A stretch of DNA of 64,000 nucleotides from Vulcanimicrobium winogradskyi (GCA_003134965.1 PLDA01000002.1:1426001-1490000), one strand, 5' to 3'; shown: positions 50,453 to 58,436, counted from the first letter of the stretch. The notes: a model not told the origin generated them from the letters alone. Translations and numbers: made by a program.

Positions 50453-51339
50453 CCTTCGACCGCGAACGGATCCTCGAATCGCTCGACCAGCCGGAAGCGG
50501 CGCTGCTGGGTGAGGAGATGCGCTCGATCGTCCTCGACCGCGGCGTGCGCACGCCGCGTGTCACCGTGCTGCTGCACGGCTTGACCGCAAGCCCGCGCAC
50601 GTGGCGCGAGTTCGCGCGCGTGCGCCACGAGCGAGGAGAGAACGTCCTGGTCCCGCGGCTCCCGCGCCACGGCCACGCCGACCGCATGTCCGAGGCACTG
50701 GCGGGACTCACCAGCGAGGAGCTCCTCGCGCAGGGCGAGCGCATCCTCGATGCTGCGGCGGCGCTCGGCAAGGAGATCGTGCTCGTCGGTCACTCGCTCG
50801 GTGGATCGCTCGCGCTGCACGTCGCGCACCACGATGCGCGGGTCGACCGGGTCGTCGCCGTCGCCCCGTTTCTGGGGTTACGGCTTCTTCCACGCGACTG
50901 GCATGCGTGGGCCCGCGCGGTCCTCGAGAAAACGCCGAACCGCTTTCTCTATTGGAATCCGATCGACAAGGGCCGCGGCGTCCCCGAGCACGGCTACCAC
51001 CGCTACACGACGCGCTCGCTCGCAGCCGGTCTCGCGCTCGCCGACGCACTGCGCGAGGACGCGAGGACGGGGCCGCCGCGCGGCCGTCACATCGAGATCG
51101 TCCGCAACGCCGGCGAGAGTTCGGTGAACAACCGCGCGATCGACGATCTCGTCGCGCGCTGGCGCGCGGCCGGCGGCGAGGGCGTGCGCGTGCTGCGGGT
51201 GCTCGGCCTCGGGCGCTCGCACGACATCGTCGAACCCGAGCGCAGGCACGCGCCCGCGGGACGGTTCCTGCCGATGCTGCACGCAATCCTCGACGCGCCA
51301 CCGGCCGAGGCGGACGCAACCCTCGACGCCACGGCGTAG
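50449..51339 (+). CDS. Alpha/beta hydrolase
   Basis: A 296-residue alpha/beta hydrolase. VTVLLHGLTASPRTWREFA gives the oxyanion HG motif. The nucleophile elbow GHSLGGSLALHVAHHDARVDRVVAVAP contains Ser at about residue 110. DIVEPERRHAP near the end may supply part of the acid/His end of the triad (SHDIV). A lid of about 60 residues spans the middle (HAWARAVLEKTPNRFLYWNP). It could be an esterase or lipase; the substrate is unknown. The ATG overlaps the preceding stop (ATGA), so it belongs to the same transcript as the NUDIX gene. It converges with the YceI gene. Confidence 0.85.
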   Translation: MTFDRERILESLDQPEAALLGEEMRSIVLDRGVRTPRVTVLLHGLTASPRTWREFARVRHERGENVLVPRLPRHGHADRMSEALAGLTSEELLAQGERILDAAAALGKEIVLVGHSLGGSLALHVAHHDARVDRVVAVAPFLGLRLLPRDWHAWARAVLEKTPNRFLYWNPIDKGRGVPEHGYHRYTTRSLAAGLALADALREDARTGPPRGRHIEIVRNAGESSVNNRAIDDLVARWRAAGGEGVRVLRVLGLGRSHDIVEPERRHAPAGRFLPMLHAILDAPPAEADATLDATA

Positions 51340-51343
51340 GTGC

Positions 51344-51922
51344 CTAGTGAACCGCCTCGATCGTGACGTTGAGGGTCACCTCGTTGCCGACGATCCCGCG
51401 GGCGTAGGTCATTCCGTAATCGGAGCGCCGGAAGCGGCCGACGGCGTCGTAGCGGACGCGCTGTTTCCCATCGGCCTCGCGGCGCAGCGCGACGAGACGC
51501 GCGTCGAACGTCATCGGACGGGTCACGCCGCGCATGGTGAGCTCGCCCTCGACGTGAAACGTTCCGTGGCCCGTTTCGAACACGCGCTCGCTCGCGAAGG
51601 TGATCTTCGGAAAGCGCGAGACGTCGAAGAACCGCTCGCCGCGCAGCTGCGCGTCGCGCTGCGGATCGCCCGTGTTCAGCGCCGCCGCGTCGAGCATGGC
51701 GTCGATCAGCAGCGGGACGGTCTCGGCGTCCGCGGTGACGATCGTCGCCGACACGATCGGGATCGCCCCGGTGATCCTCGCGATCAGCAGATGCGAGACG
51801 GAGAGCGAGACACCGGAGTGCGCGCCGTCGGCTGACCATACGACGTCGGCGAGCGCAGGCAGCGCCGATCCGCCGAACGCCGCCGTCAGAGCGCAGATCC
51901 CGAGCGTGCTGAATCGCAGCAT
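51344..51922 (-). CDS. YceI-family periplasmic lipid-binding protein
   Basis: A 192-residue exported protein. The signal peptide ends near ALPALA-D (about residue 25). The mature start VVWSADGAHSGVSLSVSHLLIARITGAI is the YceI lipocalin-like beta-barrel opening. Further landmarks are RFPKITFASERV, HVEGELTMRGVTRPMTFDARLV and RFRRSDYGMTY. YceI proteins bind polyprenoid or amphiphilic ligands in the periplasm. It stands alone between convergent and same-strand genes, with 45 nt to the aldo/keto reductase stop. Confidence 0.88.
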   Translation of the reverse strand: MLRFSTLGICALTAAFGGSALPALADVVWSADGAHSGVSLSVSHLLIARITGAIPIVSATIVTADAETVPLLIDAMLDAAALNTGDPQRDAQLRGERFFDVSRFPKITFASERVFETGHGTFHVEGELTMRGVTRPMTFDARLVALRREADGKQRVRYDAVGRFRRSDYGMTYARGIVGNEVTLNVTIEAVH

Positions 51923-51967
51923 ACTCGGGTTGTACGGGTCAAAGTTTAAGAAAGTATGATCGGCTGG

Positions 51968-52954
51968 TTATTGGCTGACGAAGCGCGGGTCCCGGAAGCG
52001 GCGGCCCGCAGCGGCCCCCGGCGGAAACAGCGCATCGACGCGCGCGCGAAGCGCCGGCTCGAGGCGCACCGCGGCGGCGCCGGCGTTCTCCTCGACGTGC
52101 GCGACGCGTTCGCAGCCCGGCAGCGCGATGATGTCGTCCCCTTGCGCCAAGAGCCAGGCCAGCGCGAGCTGCGCCGGCGTGCAGCCCAGCTCTCGCGCGA
52201 TCGCCGCGAAGGCGTCGACCAGTACGAGGTTGCGTTCGAAGTTGCCGGGGTCGAAGCGCGGCACACGCCGGCGCAGGTCGGTTTCGGCGAGCGCGTCCGT
52301 CGAGCGAATCGTGCCGGTCAGGATGCCGCGGCCCAGCGGCGCGTAGGCGACCAGCGCGATCCGGAGTTCGCGCGCGGCCGCGAGCACGCCGCTCGTCTCG
52401 ACGTCGCGCGTGAACAGCGAGTATTCGCTCTGCAGCGCGGCGATCGGGGCAGCGGCGGCCGCGCGCCGCAGCGCCGGCGGGTTCAGCTCGGAGACGCCGA
52501 GGTGACGAACCTTTCCGGCCGCGACGAGCTCCCCCATCGCGCCGATCGTCTCTTCGATCGGAACGTTCGGATCGGCACGGTGCAGATAGTACAGGTCGAT
52601 GTGAGCGACGCCGAGCCGTGCTAGCGACGCATCGCAGGCTGCGTGGATATATTCAGGACGACCGTTCACGCCGCGGTACGCCGGGTCGTCGGCGCTGCGC
52701 ACCATCCCGGCCTTGGTGGCGAGCACCGCCGCGTCGCGACGATCGCGCAGCGCGCGGCCCACGAGCTGTTCGTTCTCGCCGCGGCCGTACATGTCGGACG
52801 TGTCGATCAGCGTCATCCCGAGTTCGAGCGCGCGGTGAATCGTCCCGATCGCCTCGCCCTCGCCGACCGGATCGTAGAACTCGGACATCCCCATGCAGCC
52901 CAGCCCGATCGCGCCGGCCGCCGGGCCGCACGCGCCGAGACGGCGCTCGGTCAC
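51968..52954 (-). CDS. Aldo/keto reductase
   Basis: A 328-residue TIM-barrel NADPH reductase. The tetrad is visible: Asp in TLIDTSDMYGRGENE together with Tyr, Lys in VLATKAGM and His in DLYYLHRADP. The remaining landmarks are IGLGCMGMSEFYDP, ALQSEYSLFTRDVE and PCERVAHVEENAGAA-like ends; the group matches YajO/plant auxin-induced-like reductases. The GTG start at 52954 overlaps the aroQ stop by 4 nt, so it is the sixth gene of the aro operon, although no aromatic pathway step obviously needs it. The substrate is unknown. Confidence 0.9.
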   Translation of the reverse strand: MTERRLGACGPAAGAIGLGCMGMSEFYDPVGEGEAIGTIHRALELGMTLIDTSDMYGRGENEQLVGRALRDRRDAAVLATKAGMVRSADDPAYRGVNGRPEYIHAACDASLARLGVAHIDLYYLHRADPNVPIEETIGAMGELVAAGKVRHLGVSELNPPALRRAAAAAPIAALQSEYSLFTRDVETSGVLAAARELRIALVAYAPLGRGILTGTIRSTDALAETDLRRRVPRFDPGNFERNLVLVDAFAAIARELGCTPAQLALAWLLAQGDDIIALPGCERVAHVEENAGAAAVRLEPALRARVDALFPPGAAAGRRFRDPRFVSQ

Positions 52955-53403
52955 CGGCGTTTCTTGCGCGCGGCCCGATCCGCGGCGAACGCGTCGAGCG
53001 CTTGCAGGTACGAGCCGATCCCCGCGCCCGTGAAGCGATGGACGCACACGTCGCGTACGACCGAGATCTTGCGGAAGTCGCCCTCGCGGTTGTCGACGTC
53101 GGTGAGGTGGACCTCGGCGGCCGGCAGCGCGACCGCGAGGAGCGCGTCGCGGATCGCGTACGAGTAGTGCGTGAACGCGGCGGGGTTGATCACGATAGCG
53201 TCGGCCCACCGGCGGCGGCGGTGCAGCTCGTCGATGATCGCGCCTTCGTGATTCGACTGGAAGAAGCGAACCTTGATGCGCAGCTTCTCGGCGTGCGCCT
53301 CGACCTCGCGTTCGAGGTCGCGCAGCGTCTTGCGCCCGTAGATCTCCGGCTCGCGGGTGCCGAGCAGGTTCAGGTTCGGCCCGTTCACGATCAGGACGTT
53401 CAC
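52951..53403 (-). CDS. aroQ: 3-dehydroquinate dehydratase, type II
   Basis: A 150-residue dodecameric enzyme of the shikimate pathway (3-dehydroquinate to 3-dehydroshikimate). NGPNLNLLGTREPEIYGRKTL holds the catalytic Arg and Tyr at about residues 17 and 22. FFQSNHEGAIIDELH, INPAAFTHYSYAIRDAL with the catalytic Asn/His, and VHLTDVDNREGDFRKISVV complete the active site. The C-terminus has a basic RAARKKRR tail. The GTG start at 53403 overlaps the aroKB stop (GTGA). It is the fifth structural gene of the aro operon. Confidence 0.95.
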   Translation of the reverse strand: MNVLIVNGPNLNLLGTREPEIYGRKTLRDLEREVEAHAEKLRIKVRFFQSNHEGAIIDELHRRRRWADAIVINPAAFTHYSYAIRDALLAVALPAAEVHLTDVDNREGDFRKISVVRDVCVHRFTGAGIGSYLQALDAFAADRAARKKRR

Positions 53404-54977
53404 GCGACGCCGATCTCCGCCAGGGCGGCTCGGACGTCCTCCGGACGGATACCGTCGTGCACGCGCGCACTCCCGATCGCGTCGAGGAGCACGAACTGCG
53501 TCCCGCCGGCGTGGCGCTTCTTGTCCCGGCGCGTCGCGTCGACGAGCGCAGCGGCATCGAGGTCCCGCCAGGCTGCCGGGACCGGTAGTGCAGCCAGGTG
53601 CGCGTCCGCCTCGGCGCGCGCGGCGTCGTCCAGTCCGCCGTGCGCGACCGAGAGCGCGAGCGCGGCGCGCATCCCGACGATCACCGCCTCGCCATGCCGC
53701 AGCGTACCGTAACCGGCGACCTTCTCGATCGCGTGCCCGACGGTGTGGCCAAAGTTCAGGATCGCGCGCGTGCCGGTGCGATCCTCCTCGTCCTGCGCGA
53801 CGATCTCGGCTTTGAGCTCGACGCAGCGAGCGATCGCATCGATCGCGGTCGCCGGATCGTCGAGCAGCGCCGCTTCGCCTGCGCGCAGCGCGCGGTACAG
53901 CGCGGCGTCGAGCGCCAGCCCGCATTTCAGCATCTCTCCGTAGCCGGAGACGACGTCGCGCGGCGGGAGCGTTCGCAGCAGGTGCGGCGCGATCGCGACC
54001 AGCGCGGGCTGCGTCACGGTGCCGACGAGGTTCTTGCCGCCAGGCAGGTTGACCGCCGTCTTGCCGCCGATCGCGGCGTCGACGGCGGCGAGCAGCGTGG
54101 TCGGCACGGCGACGAACGGGACGCCGCGCTGGAACGTCGCGGCGGCGAAGCCGACCGCGTCGCCGATCGTGCCGCCGCCGATCCCGATCACCAGACCACG
54201 CCGGTCGAGCCGCTGCTCGACGAACGACTCGTACAGCGCGCCCAGCGCGCCCAGCGACTTCAGTCCTTCATCGGCTCGTACCGTCAGCACCGAGGCAGCG
54301 AAGCCCGCGGCTTCGTACGCTCCCGCGACGCGCTCGCCGAGCTCCGCCATGCGTTCGTCGGAGACGACGATGACGCGAGCGCCCGCGAGCGGTGTGGCGC
54401 GCAGCGGAAGCTCGTCGACGACGCGCGGACCGATCGCGACGTCGTACGGCTTCGCCGTCTCGACACGCACGACGCGCTCCTCACGCAGCGCCGCGTCGAC
54501 CGTGCGCGCCGCGCCTTCCGGCGCGAGCCCGTCGACGGTGACGCGAATCGGGGCGTTCAGGTAGTTCGCCCGGCGTGCGGCGTGGAGTTGCGCCAGGGCG
54601 CCCGGCCGGCGCAGCAGCGGCCGCGTCCCGGCCGCGAGCGCCGTCCGGGCTTCGCACGTCGCGACCGCCGCGTCGAGGAAGACCAGGATCCCGCTCGCTG
54701 CGACCGCCCGGCGGTTCGATGCATCTTCGAGCGCACCGGCGCCGAGCGCGACGACCGCGCCGCCGCGCTGCGCGAGTGCGGCGATCGCCGCCCGCTCGCG
54801 CGCGCGAAAGGCCGGCTCGCCGTCCTGGTCGACGATCTGCGCGATCGCGCGCCCGTCCTCGGCTTCGATCACCGCGTCGACGTCGACGGCGTCGAGCGCG
54901 TGCAGCGCGGCGAGCAGCGGCGCCAGCGTCGACTTCCCGGCGCCGGGCGGCCCGCACAAGTACACGTTAGCGCGCAC
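53400..54977 (-). CDS. aroKB: Bifunctional shikimate kinase / 3-dehydroquinate synthase (AroK-AroB fusion)
   Basis: A 525-residue fusion. Residues 1-165 are a shikimate kinase with P-loop LCGPPGAGKSTLAPLLA, the shikimate-binding DVDAVIEAEDGRAIAQIV and ALGAGALED. The Arg lid is TRPLLRR. Residues 170-525 are 3-dehydroquinate synthase with GGGTIGDAVGFAAATFQRG, PTTLLAAVDAAIGGKTAVNLPGGKN and zinc ligands in LNFGHTVGHAIE and RHGEAV. It carries out steps 2 and 5 of the shikimate pathway. The GTG at 54977 overlaps the aroC stop by 11 nt; a longer frame to 55085 lies under aroC. AroK-AroB fusions occur in several phyla. Confidence 0.93.
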   Translation of the reverse strand: MRANVYLCGPPGAGKSTLAPLLAALHALDAVDVDAVIEAEDGRAIAQIVDQDGEPAFRARERAAIAALAQRGGAVVALGAGALEDASNRRAVAASGILVFLDAAVATCEARTALAAGTRPLLRRPGALAQLHAARRANYLNAPIRVTVDGLAPEGAARTVDAALREERVVRVETAKPYDVAIGPRVVDELPLRATPLAGARVIVVSDERMAELGERVAGAYEAAGFAASVLTVRADEGLKSLGALGALYESFVEQRLDRRGLVIGIGGGTIGDAVGFAAATFQRGVPFVAVPTTLLAAVDAAIGGKTAVNLPGGKNLVGTVTQPALVAIAPHLLRTLPPRDVVSGYGEMLKCGLALDAALYRALRAGEAALLDDPATAIDAIARCVELKAEIVAQDEEDRTGTRAILNFGHTVGHAIEKVAGYGTLRHGEAVIVGMRAALALSVAHGGLDDAARAEADAHLAALPVPAAWRDLDAAALVDATRRDKKRHAGGTQFVLLDAIGSARVHDGIRPEDVRAALAEIGVA

Positions 54978-56133
54978 GAACGGTCCGTTCCCACGCTTGG
55001 ACGCGTTCGCGCAGCTCGGCGATCGAGTCGCCGCCGAATTTTTCGAGCACCGCGCTCGCGAGCGCGAGCGCAAGCAACGACTCACCGATCACCGCGGCGG
55101 CCGGGACCGCACACGTGTCGCTGCGTTCGATGTGCGCTTTCGTCGCCTCGCCGGTGCGCAGGTCGACGGAGTCGAGCGGCTGCATCAGCGTCGCGATCGG
55201 CTTCATCGCGGCGCGCACGACGACCGGCTGGCCGGTCGTCATCCCGCCCTCGATCCCGCCGGCGCGGTTGCTGCGGTAGCGCGTGCGGACGCCGTCACCG
55301 GGTTCATACTCGTCGTGCGCTTGCGAGCCGCGGACCGCCGCGGCGCCGAAGCCGAGCCCGATTTCCACGCCCTTGATCGCGTTGAGCGCCATGAACGTCC
55401 GCGCGACCTCGCCTTCCAACCGGCGATCCCATTGCACGTACGAGCCGAGCGCGACCGGCACGCCGTGCGCGACGACTTCGAAGACGCCGCCCAGCGAGTC
55501 GCCGGCCGCCTTCGCCGCCTCGATCTCGGCGACCATCGCCTGCGTGGCGGCGGGGTCGAGCGCGCGCACCGGCGACTCGTCGATCGTTTCGGGTGACACG
55601 TCGCGCCACGGCGTTGCATCGACCGCGCCGCCGATGCGCACGACGCGGCTCGCGATCGTCACACCGAGCTCGCCGAGCAGCGCGCGCGCGACGGTGCCGA
55701 GCGCGACGCGCATCGCGGTCTCGCGCGCGCTCGCGCGCTCGAGCACGTCGCGCAGATCGTCGTGCCCGTACTTGATCCCGCCGATGCGGTCGGCGTGTCC
55801 GGGCCGCGGCACGTGCACCTGACGGCCGGGCGGCGTGTCGTCGGCGGGCGGTTCGACGCGCATGATCTCGGCCCACCGCACGTGATCCTTGTTCTCGAGG
55901 ATCAGCGCGATCGGGCTGCCGATCGTGACGCCGCGGCGGACGCCGGCGACGATGCGGACCTCGTCGGTCTCGATGTTCTGCCGGTTGCCACGCCCGAAGC
56001 CGCGCTTGCGGCGCCGCGCCTGGCCGAGCAGCAACTGCGCGTCGAGCGCGAGCCCGCTCGGGATCCCTTCGATGATCCCGACCAGCGCCGGACCGTGCGA
56101 CTCCCCCGCCGTGAGAAAGCGCAGTTCACTCAT
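54967..56133 (-). CDS. aroC: Chorismate synthase
   Basis: A 388-residue enzyme converting 5-enolpyruvylshikimate-3-phosphate to chorismate with reduced FMN. The start LRFLTAGESHGPALVGIIEGIPSGL and RRKRGFGRGNRQNIETDEVRIVAGVRRGVTIGSPIAL are family signatures. The phosphate and FMN-binding RPGHADRIGGIKYGHDDLRDVLERASARETAMRVA, the GGIEGGMTTGQPVVVRAAMKP segment and RSDTCAVPAAAVIGES complete it. The longer N-terminal variants match Gram-positive-like AroC. The ATG overlaps the aroE stop (ATGA) and its end overlaps aroKB. Confidence 0.96.
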   Translation of the reverse strand: MSELRFLTAGESHGPALVGIIEGIPSGLALDAQLLLGQARRRKRGFGRGNRQNIETDEVRIVAGVRRGVTIGSPIALILENKDHVRWAEIMRVEPPADDTPPGRQVHVPRPGHADRIGGIKYGHDDLRDVLERASARETAMRVALGTVARALLGELGVTIASRVVRIGGAVDATPWRDVSPETIDESPVRALDPAATQAMVAEIEAAKAAGDSLGGVFEVVAHGVPVALGSYVQWDRRLEGEVARTFMALNAIKGVEIGLGFGAAAVRGSQAHDEYEPGDGVRTRYRSNRAGGIEGGMTTGQPVVVRAAMKPIATLMQPLDSVDLRTGEATKAHIERSDTCAVPAAAVIGESLLALALASAVLEKFGGDSIAELRERVQAWERTVRAR

Positions 56134-56951
56134 CTTTCGTTGTCATCCTGAGCCACCACAGTGTCACCCTGAGCCTGTCGAAGGGCGGGAACGACGCCGA
56201 ACCAACGGTCGAACGTCGCCGCGGCTTGCGCGAGGAACATCGCGGTCCCCGGCACGGTGCGCAGCCCCCGCGCGCGCGCATCGATCAGAAACGGCGTCTC
56301 CTCCGGAGTGTACACCAGGTCGAACGCCGCCGCCCCGCGCGGCGCATCGGCCGGCAGGAGCGAGTGCTGCGGCTGGCCCTGCATCCCGACCGGCGTCGCG
56401 TTCACGTAGACGTCGGCGAGGGGAATCGCATCGAGGGCGCACGCCGATGCACCGAAGTCCGCTGCGAGCGTCGCGGCGCGCGTACGGTCGCGCGCCCCAA
56501 TGACGATCGCCGCCGCGCCGCCGCGGCGGGCTGCCTCGGCGACCGCTCGAGCCGCGCCGCCGGCGCCGAGGATCGCGACCCGCGCGCCGCGCAGCTCCAC
56601 GCCGTACTGCGCGAGCGCCGCTTCGACGCCCGCGACATCGGTATTGTCCGCGACGAGCGTAGCACCGACGCGCGTCAGGACGTTCGCCGCGCCGCACGCG
56701 CGCGCGGCGGGTTCGACCCGATCGGCCAACGCCAGCGCGCGCTCCTTGTGCGGCAGCGTCACGTTGCAGCCGACGAACTCCGGCGTCGCGCGCCAACGTG
56801 CCAGCGTTGCAGCGAGGTCGTCGGGCAGCACGTCGACCGCCTCGTACGCGAGCGCGATCCCGCTCTCCGCGGCGAAGCGTGCGAACAGCGCCGGCGAGCG
56901 GCTGTGTGCGACCGGATGCCCTATCACGGCGGCGCGCCGCACAACGCTCAC
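56130..56951 (-). CDS. aroE: Shikimate dehydrogenase (NADP+) with repeat-derived C-terminus
   Basis: A 273-residue enzyme reducing 3-dehydroshikimate. GHPVAHSRSPALFARF binds shikimate. FVGCNVTLPHKERAL contains the catalytic Lys, ADNTDVAGVEAAL the Asp, and ILGAGGAARAVAEAARRGGAAAIVIGARDRTRA the NADP site with its basic residues; the C-terminal helix region is DLVYTPEETPFLIDARARGLRTVPGTAMFLAQAAATFDRWFG. The last 20 or so residues (ALRQAQGD and VVAQDD) are encoded by two repeat copies at 56141-56185, an apparent extension beyond the normal end. The GTG start overlaps the aroA stop by 4 nt. Confidence 0.94.
   Translation of the reverse strand: MSVVRRAAVIGHPVAHSRSPALFARFAAESGIALAYEAVDVLPDDLAATLARWRATPEFVGCNVTLPHKERALALADRVEPAARACGAANVLTRVGATLVADNTDVAGVEAALAQYGVELRGARVAILGAGGAARAVAEAARRGGAAAIVIGARDRTRAATLAADFGASACALDAIPLADVYVNATPVGMQGQPQHSLLPADAPRGAAAFDLVYTPEETPFLIDARARGLRTVPGTAMFLAQAAATFDRWFGVVPALRQAQGDTVVAQDDNER
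56141..56185 (+). repeat. Partial plus complete repeat copies in the aroE 3' end
   Basis: TGTCATCCTGAGCC (partial) and then GTCACCCTGAGCCTGTCGAAGGG. Both are read by the aroE frame (minus strand) as Gln-Ala-Gln/Ala-Gln-Asp type residues. Confidence 0.8.
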
Positions 56952-58222
56952 GCGACGCTGTCCAGCGCCGCGGCGAAGTTCGGGAACGACACCGCGACGC
57001 ACTCCGGATCGTCGAGCTGCACCGCGATCTCCGCCGCGCGTCCTGCGACCGCGAACGCCATCGCGATGCGGTGATCGCCGGCGGTGACGATCGCGCCGTC
57101 GTGGAATCGCGCCGGGCCGTGCACGGAGAAGCCGTCCTCCGACGTCTCGACCTCGACGCCGATCGCGCGTGCCGCGCGGGCGAACGTCTCGATACGGTCC
57201 GACTCTTTCACCCGCAGCTCGGCGGCGCCGCTGACGACGGTCGTGCCGCGCGCGAACGCGCCGAGCACGCCGATGAGCGGAAGCTCGTCGATCAGACCGG
57301 GCACCTCGGCCGGTTCGACGACGATCGCATGCAACACCGCACCGCGTACCGCGACGCGCCCGCGCGGCTCGGGTCCGCCGTCGCTCGCGTGCACTTCGAC
57401 CTCGGCGCCGAAGCGGCGCAGCACGTCGAAGAACGCGATGCGGGTCGGGTTCAAGCCGACATCCTCGACGACGGCGCGGGCGCCCGGAACGGCGGCCGCC
57501 GCGGCGAGCAGGAACGCCGCGCTCGAGACGTCGCCCGGCACGGAGAAGTCGGTCGCCTGCGGCGTCTGCGGTCCGTCGACGACGAGCGCACCGCTCTCGT
57601 CGGCAGCGCACGCGATCCCGAACGCGTCGAAGAGCCGCTCGGTGTGATCGCGCGTCGCAAGCTGTCCGGTGACGCGGCTGCGGCCGTGCGCCCCGAGCGC
57701 GGCGAACAGCACCGCCGACTTCACCTGCGCGCTCGGCACGACGACCTCGACCTGCGTGCCGCGCGCGTGCGCGTTGCCGTGGACGACGAACGGTGCCGTT
57801 CCGCCCGGCGAGAGTTCGATCTGCGTGCCGAACGCCGCCAGGGGCGCCGCGATGCGCCGCATCGGGCGCGCGCGCAGCGAGCCGTCGCCGTCGAGCGTCA
57901 CCGTCAGGCCGCGCGTCGCGAGCACGCCGGCGAGCAGCCGGATCGTCGTCCCGCTGTTTCCGCAGTCGATCGGCGTACCCGGCGCGACCAGCGCGCCGCC
58001 GCTCCCGTGCACGATGAGCTCGTCTACCCCGTTGTCATCCTGAGCTTGTCGAAGGATCGTCACGCCGAGCGCGCGCAGCACGCGCTGCGTCGAGAGGACG
58101 TCGAGCCCGGCCGGAACGTTGAGCAGCCGCGACGCGCCGCGCGCCAGCGCAGCCAGCATCAGCGCGCGGTGCGCGATCGACTTGTCGCCGGGGACCGTTA
58201 TCGGAGGGGTCGTCGCGGTCAC
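56948..58222 (-). CDS. aroA: 3-phosphoshikimate 1-carboxyvinyltransferase (EPSP synthase)
   Basis: A 424-residue enzyme joining shikimate-3-phosphate and PEP. PGDKSIAHRALMLAALA at about residues 9-25 binds both substrates. GNSGTTIRLLAGVL is the PEP loop, RPMRRIAAPLAAFG the Arg cluster, VSSAAFLLAAAAAVPGA the domain hinge, and LRVKESDRIETFARAARAIG the catalytic Lys-Glu region. Between RALGVTI and GVDELIVHG, residues LRQAQDDN are an in-frame repeat insertion (58034-58055). First structural gene of the aro operon: GTG 58222 is 18 nt after the leader terminator, so its expression appears controlled by the attenuator upstream. Confidence 0.95.
   Translation of the reverse strand: MTATTPPITVPGDKSIAHRALMLAALARGASRLLNVPAGLDVLSTQRVLRALGVTILRQAQDDNGVDELIVHGSGGALVAPGTPIDCGNSGTTIRLLAGVLATRGLTVTLDGDGSLRARPMRRIAAPLAAFGTQIELSPGGTAPFVVHGNAHARGTQVEVVVPSAQVKSAVLFAALGAHGRSRVTGQLATRDHTERLFDAFGIACAADESGALVVDGPQTPQATDFSVPGDVSSAAFLLAAAAAVPGARAVVEDVGLNPTRIAFFDVLRRFGAEVEVHASDGGPEPRGRVAVRGAVLHAIVVEPAEVPGLIDELPLIGVLGAFARGTTVVSGAAELRVKESDRIETFARAARAIGVEVETSEDGFSVHGPARFHDGAIVTAGDHRIAMAFAVAGRAAEIAVQLDDPECVAVSFPNFAAALDSVA
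58034..58055 (+). repeat. Dispersed repeat copy inside aroA
   Basis: GTCATCCTGAGCTTGTCGAAGG; in frame on the minus strand, encoding Leu-Arg-Gln-Ala-Gln-Asp-Asp between two strands near the N-terminus of EPSP synthase. Confidence 0.85.
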
Positions 58223-58239
58223 GTTCCTTGATGCTTCGC

Positions 58240-58283
58240 AAAAAGCACGAGCCCCTCGCCGTGTCGGCGAGGGGCTCGCGTGC
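58240..58283 (-). terminator. Attenuator terminator of the aro operon
   Basis: On the minus strand, CGAGCCCCTCGCC pairs with GGCGAGGGGCTCG (13 bp, 5-nt loop), extended by GCAC/GTGC after a 2-nt bulge, and is followed directly by five U. It lies between the leader-peptide stop and the aroA start, so it would stop transcription before the structural genes unless prevented. Confidence 0.85.
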
Positions 58284-58307
58284 AGTGTGTGGCCGATTAC
58301 CTTGCTG

Positions 58308-58385
58308 CTACGCGGCGCCGAACTCGACCGACACGAATCCCGTGTAGCCGTAATAGAGCCGGTACCAAAACGCGCAAGCGGACAT
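58308..58385 (-). CDS. Aromatic-rich leader peptide of the aro operon
   Basis: A 25-codon ORF, ATG 58385 to TAG 58308-58310. Residues 6-8 are Phe-Trp-Tyr, 11-12 Tyr-Tyr, 14 Tyr, 17 Phe and 22 Phe: eight aromatic residues of 25, covering all three end products of the pathway encoded downstream. Codons 17-20 (TTCGTGTCGGTC) include CGTGTCGG (58328-58335), exactly complementary to CCGACACG at the apex of the terminator (58260-58267), giving an 8-bp core extendable to about 11 bp with G-U pairs. A ribosome stalled at the aromatic codons would leave this segment free to open the terminator; one that reaches the stop codon would mask it. There is no Shine-Dalgarno; the start is within a few bases of the predicted transcription start, so leaderless initiation is likely. 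Confidence 0.8.
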   Translation of the reverse strand: MSACAFWYRLYYGYTGFVSVEFGAA

Positions 58386-58393
58386 GTGGGCTG

Positions 58394-58423
58394 AGTAGAG
58401 CACAGCCCTCGCCGCCTTGTCAA
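58394..58423 (-). promoter_or_regulatory. Promoter of the aro operon leader
   Basis: On the minus strand, a perfect -35 TTGACA (58418-58423), an 18-nt spacer and -10 TCTACT (58394-58399). The transcript would start near 58386-58388, within three bases of the leader-peptide ATG, implying a leaderless or near-leaderless message. Confidence 0.7.
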
Positions 58424-58436
58424 GCCGAGGAACGCC

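Noticed and set aside
13393..58055. CRISPR array built from the repeated 22-mers
   Set aside because: Copies are scattered over 45 kb, often inside genes, in both orientations, without regular spacers.
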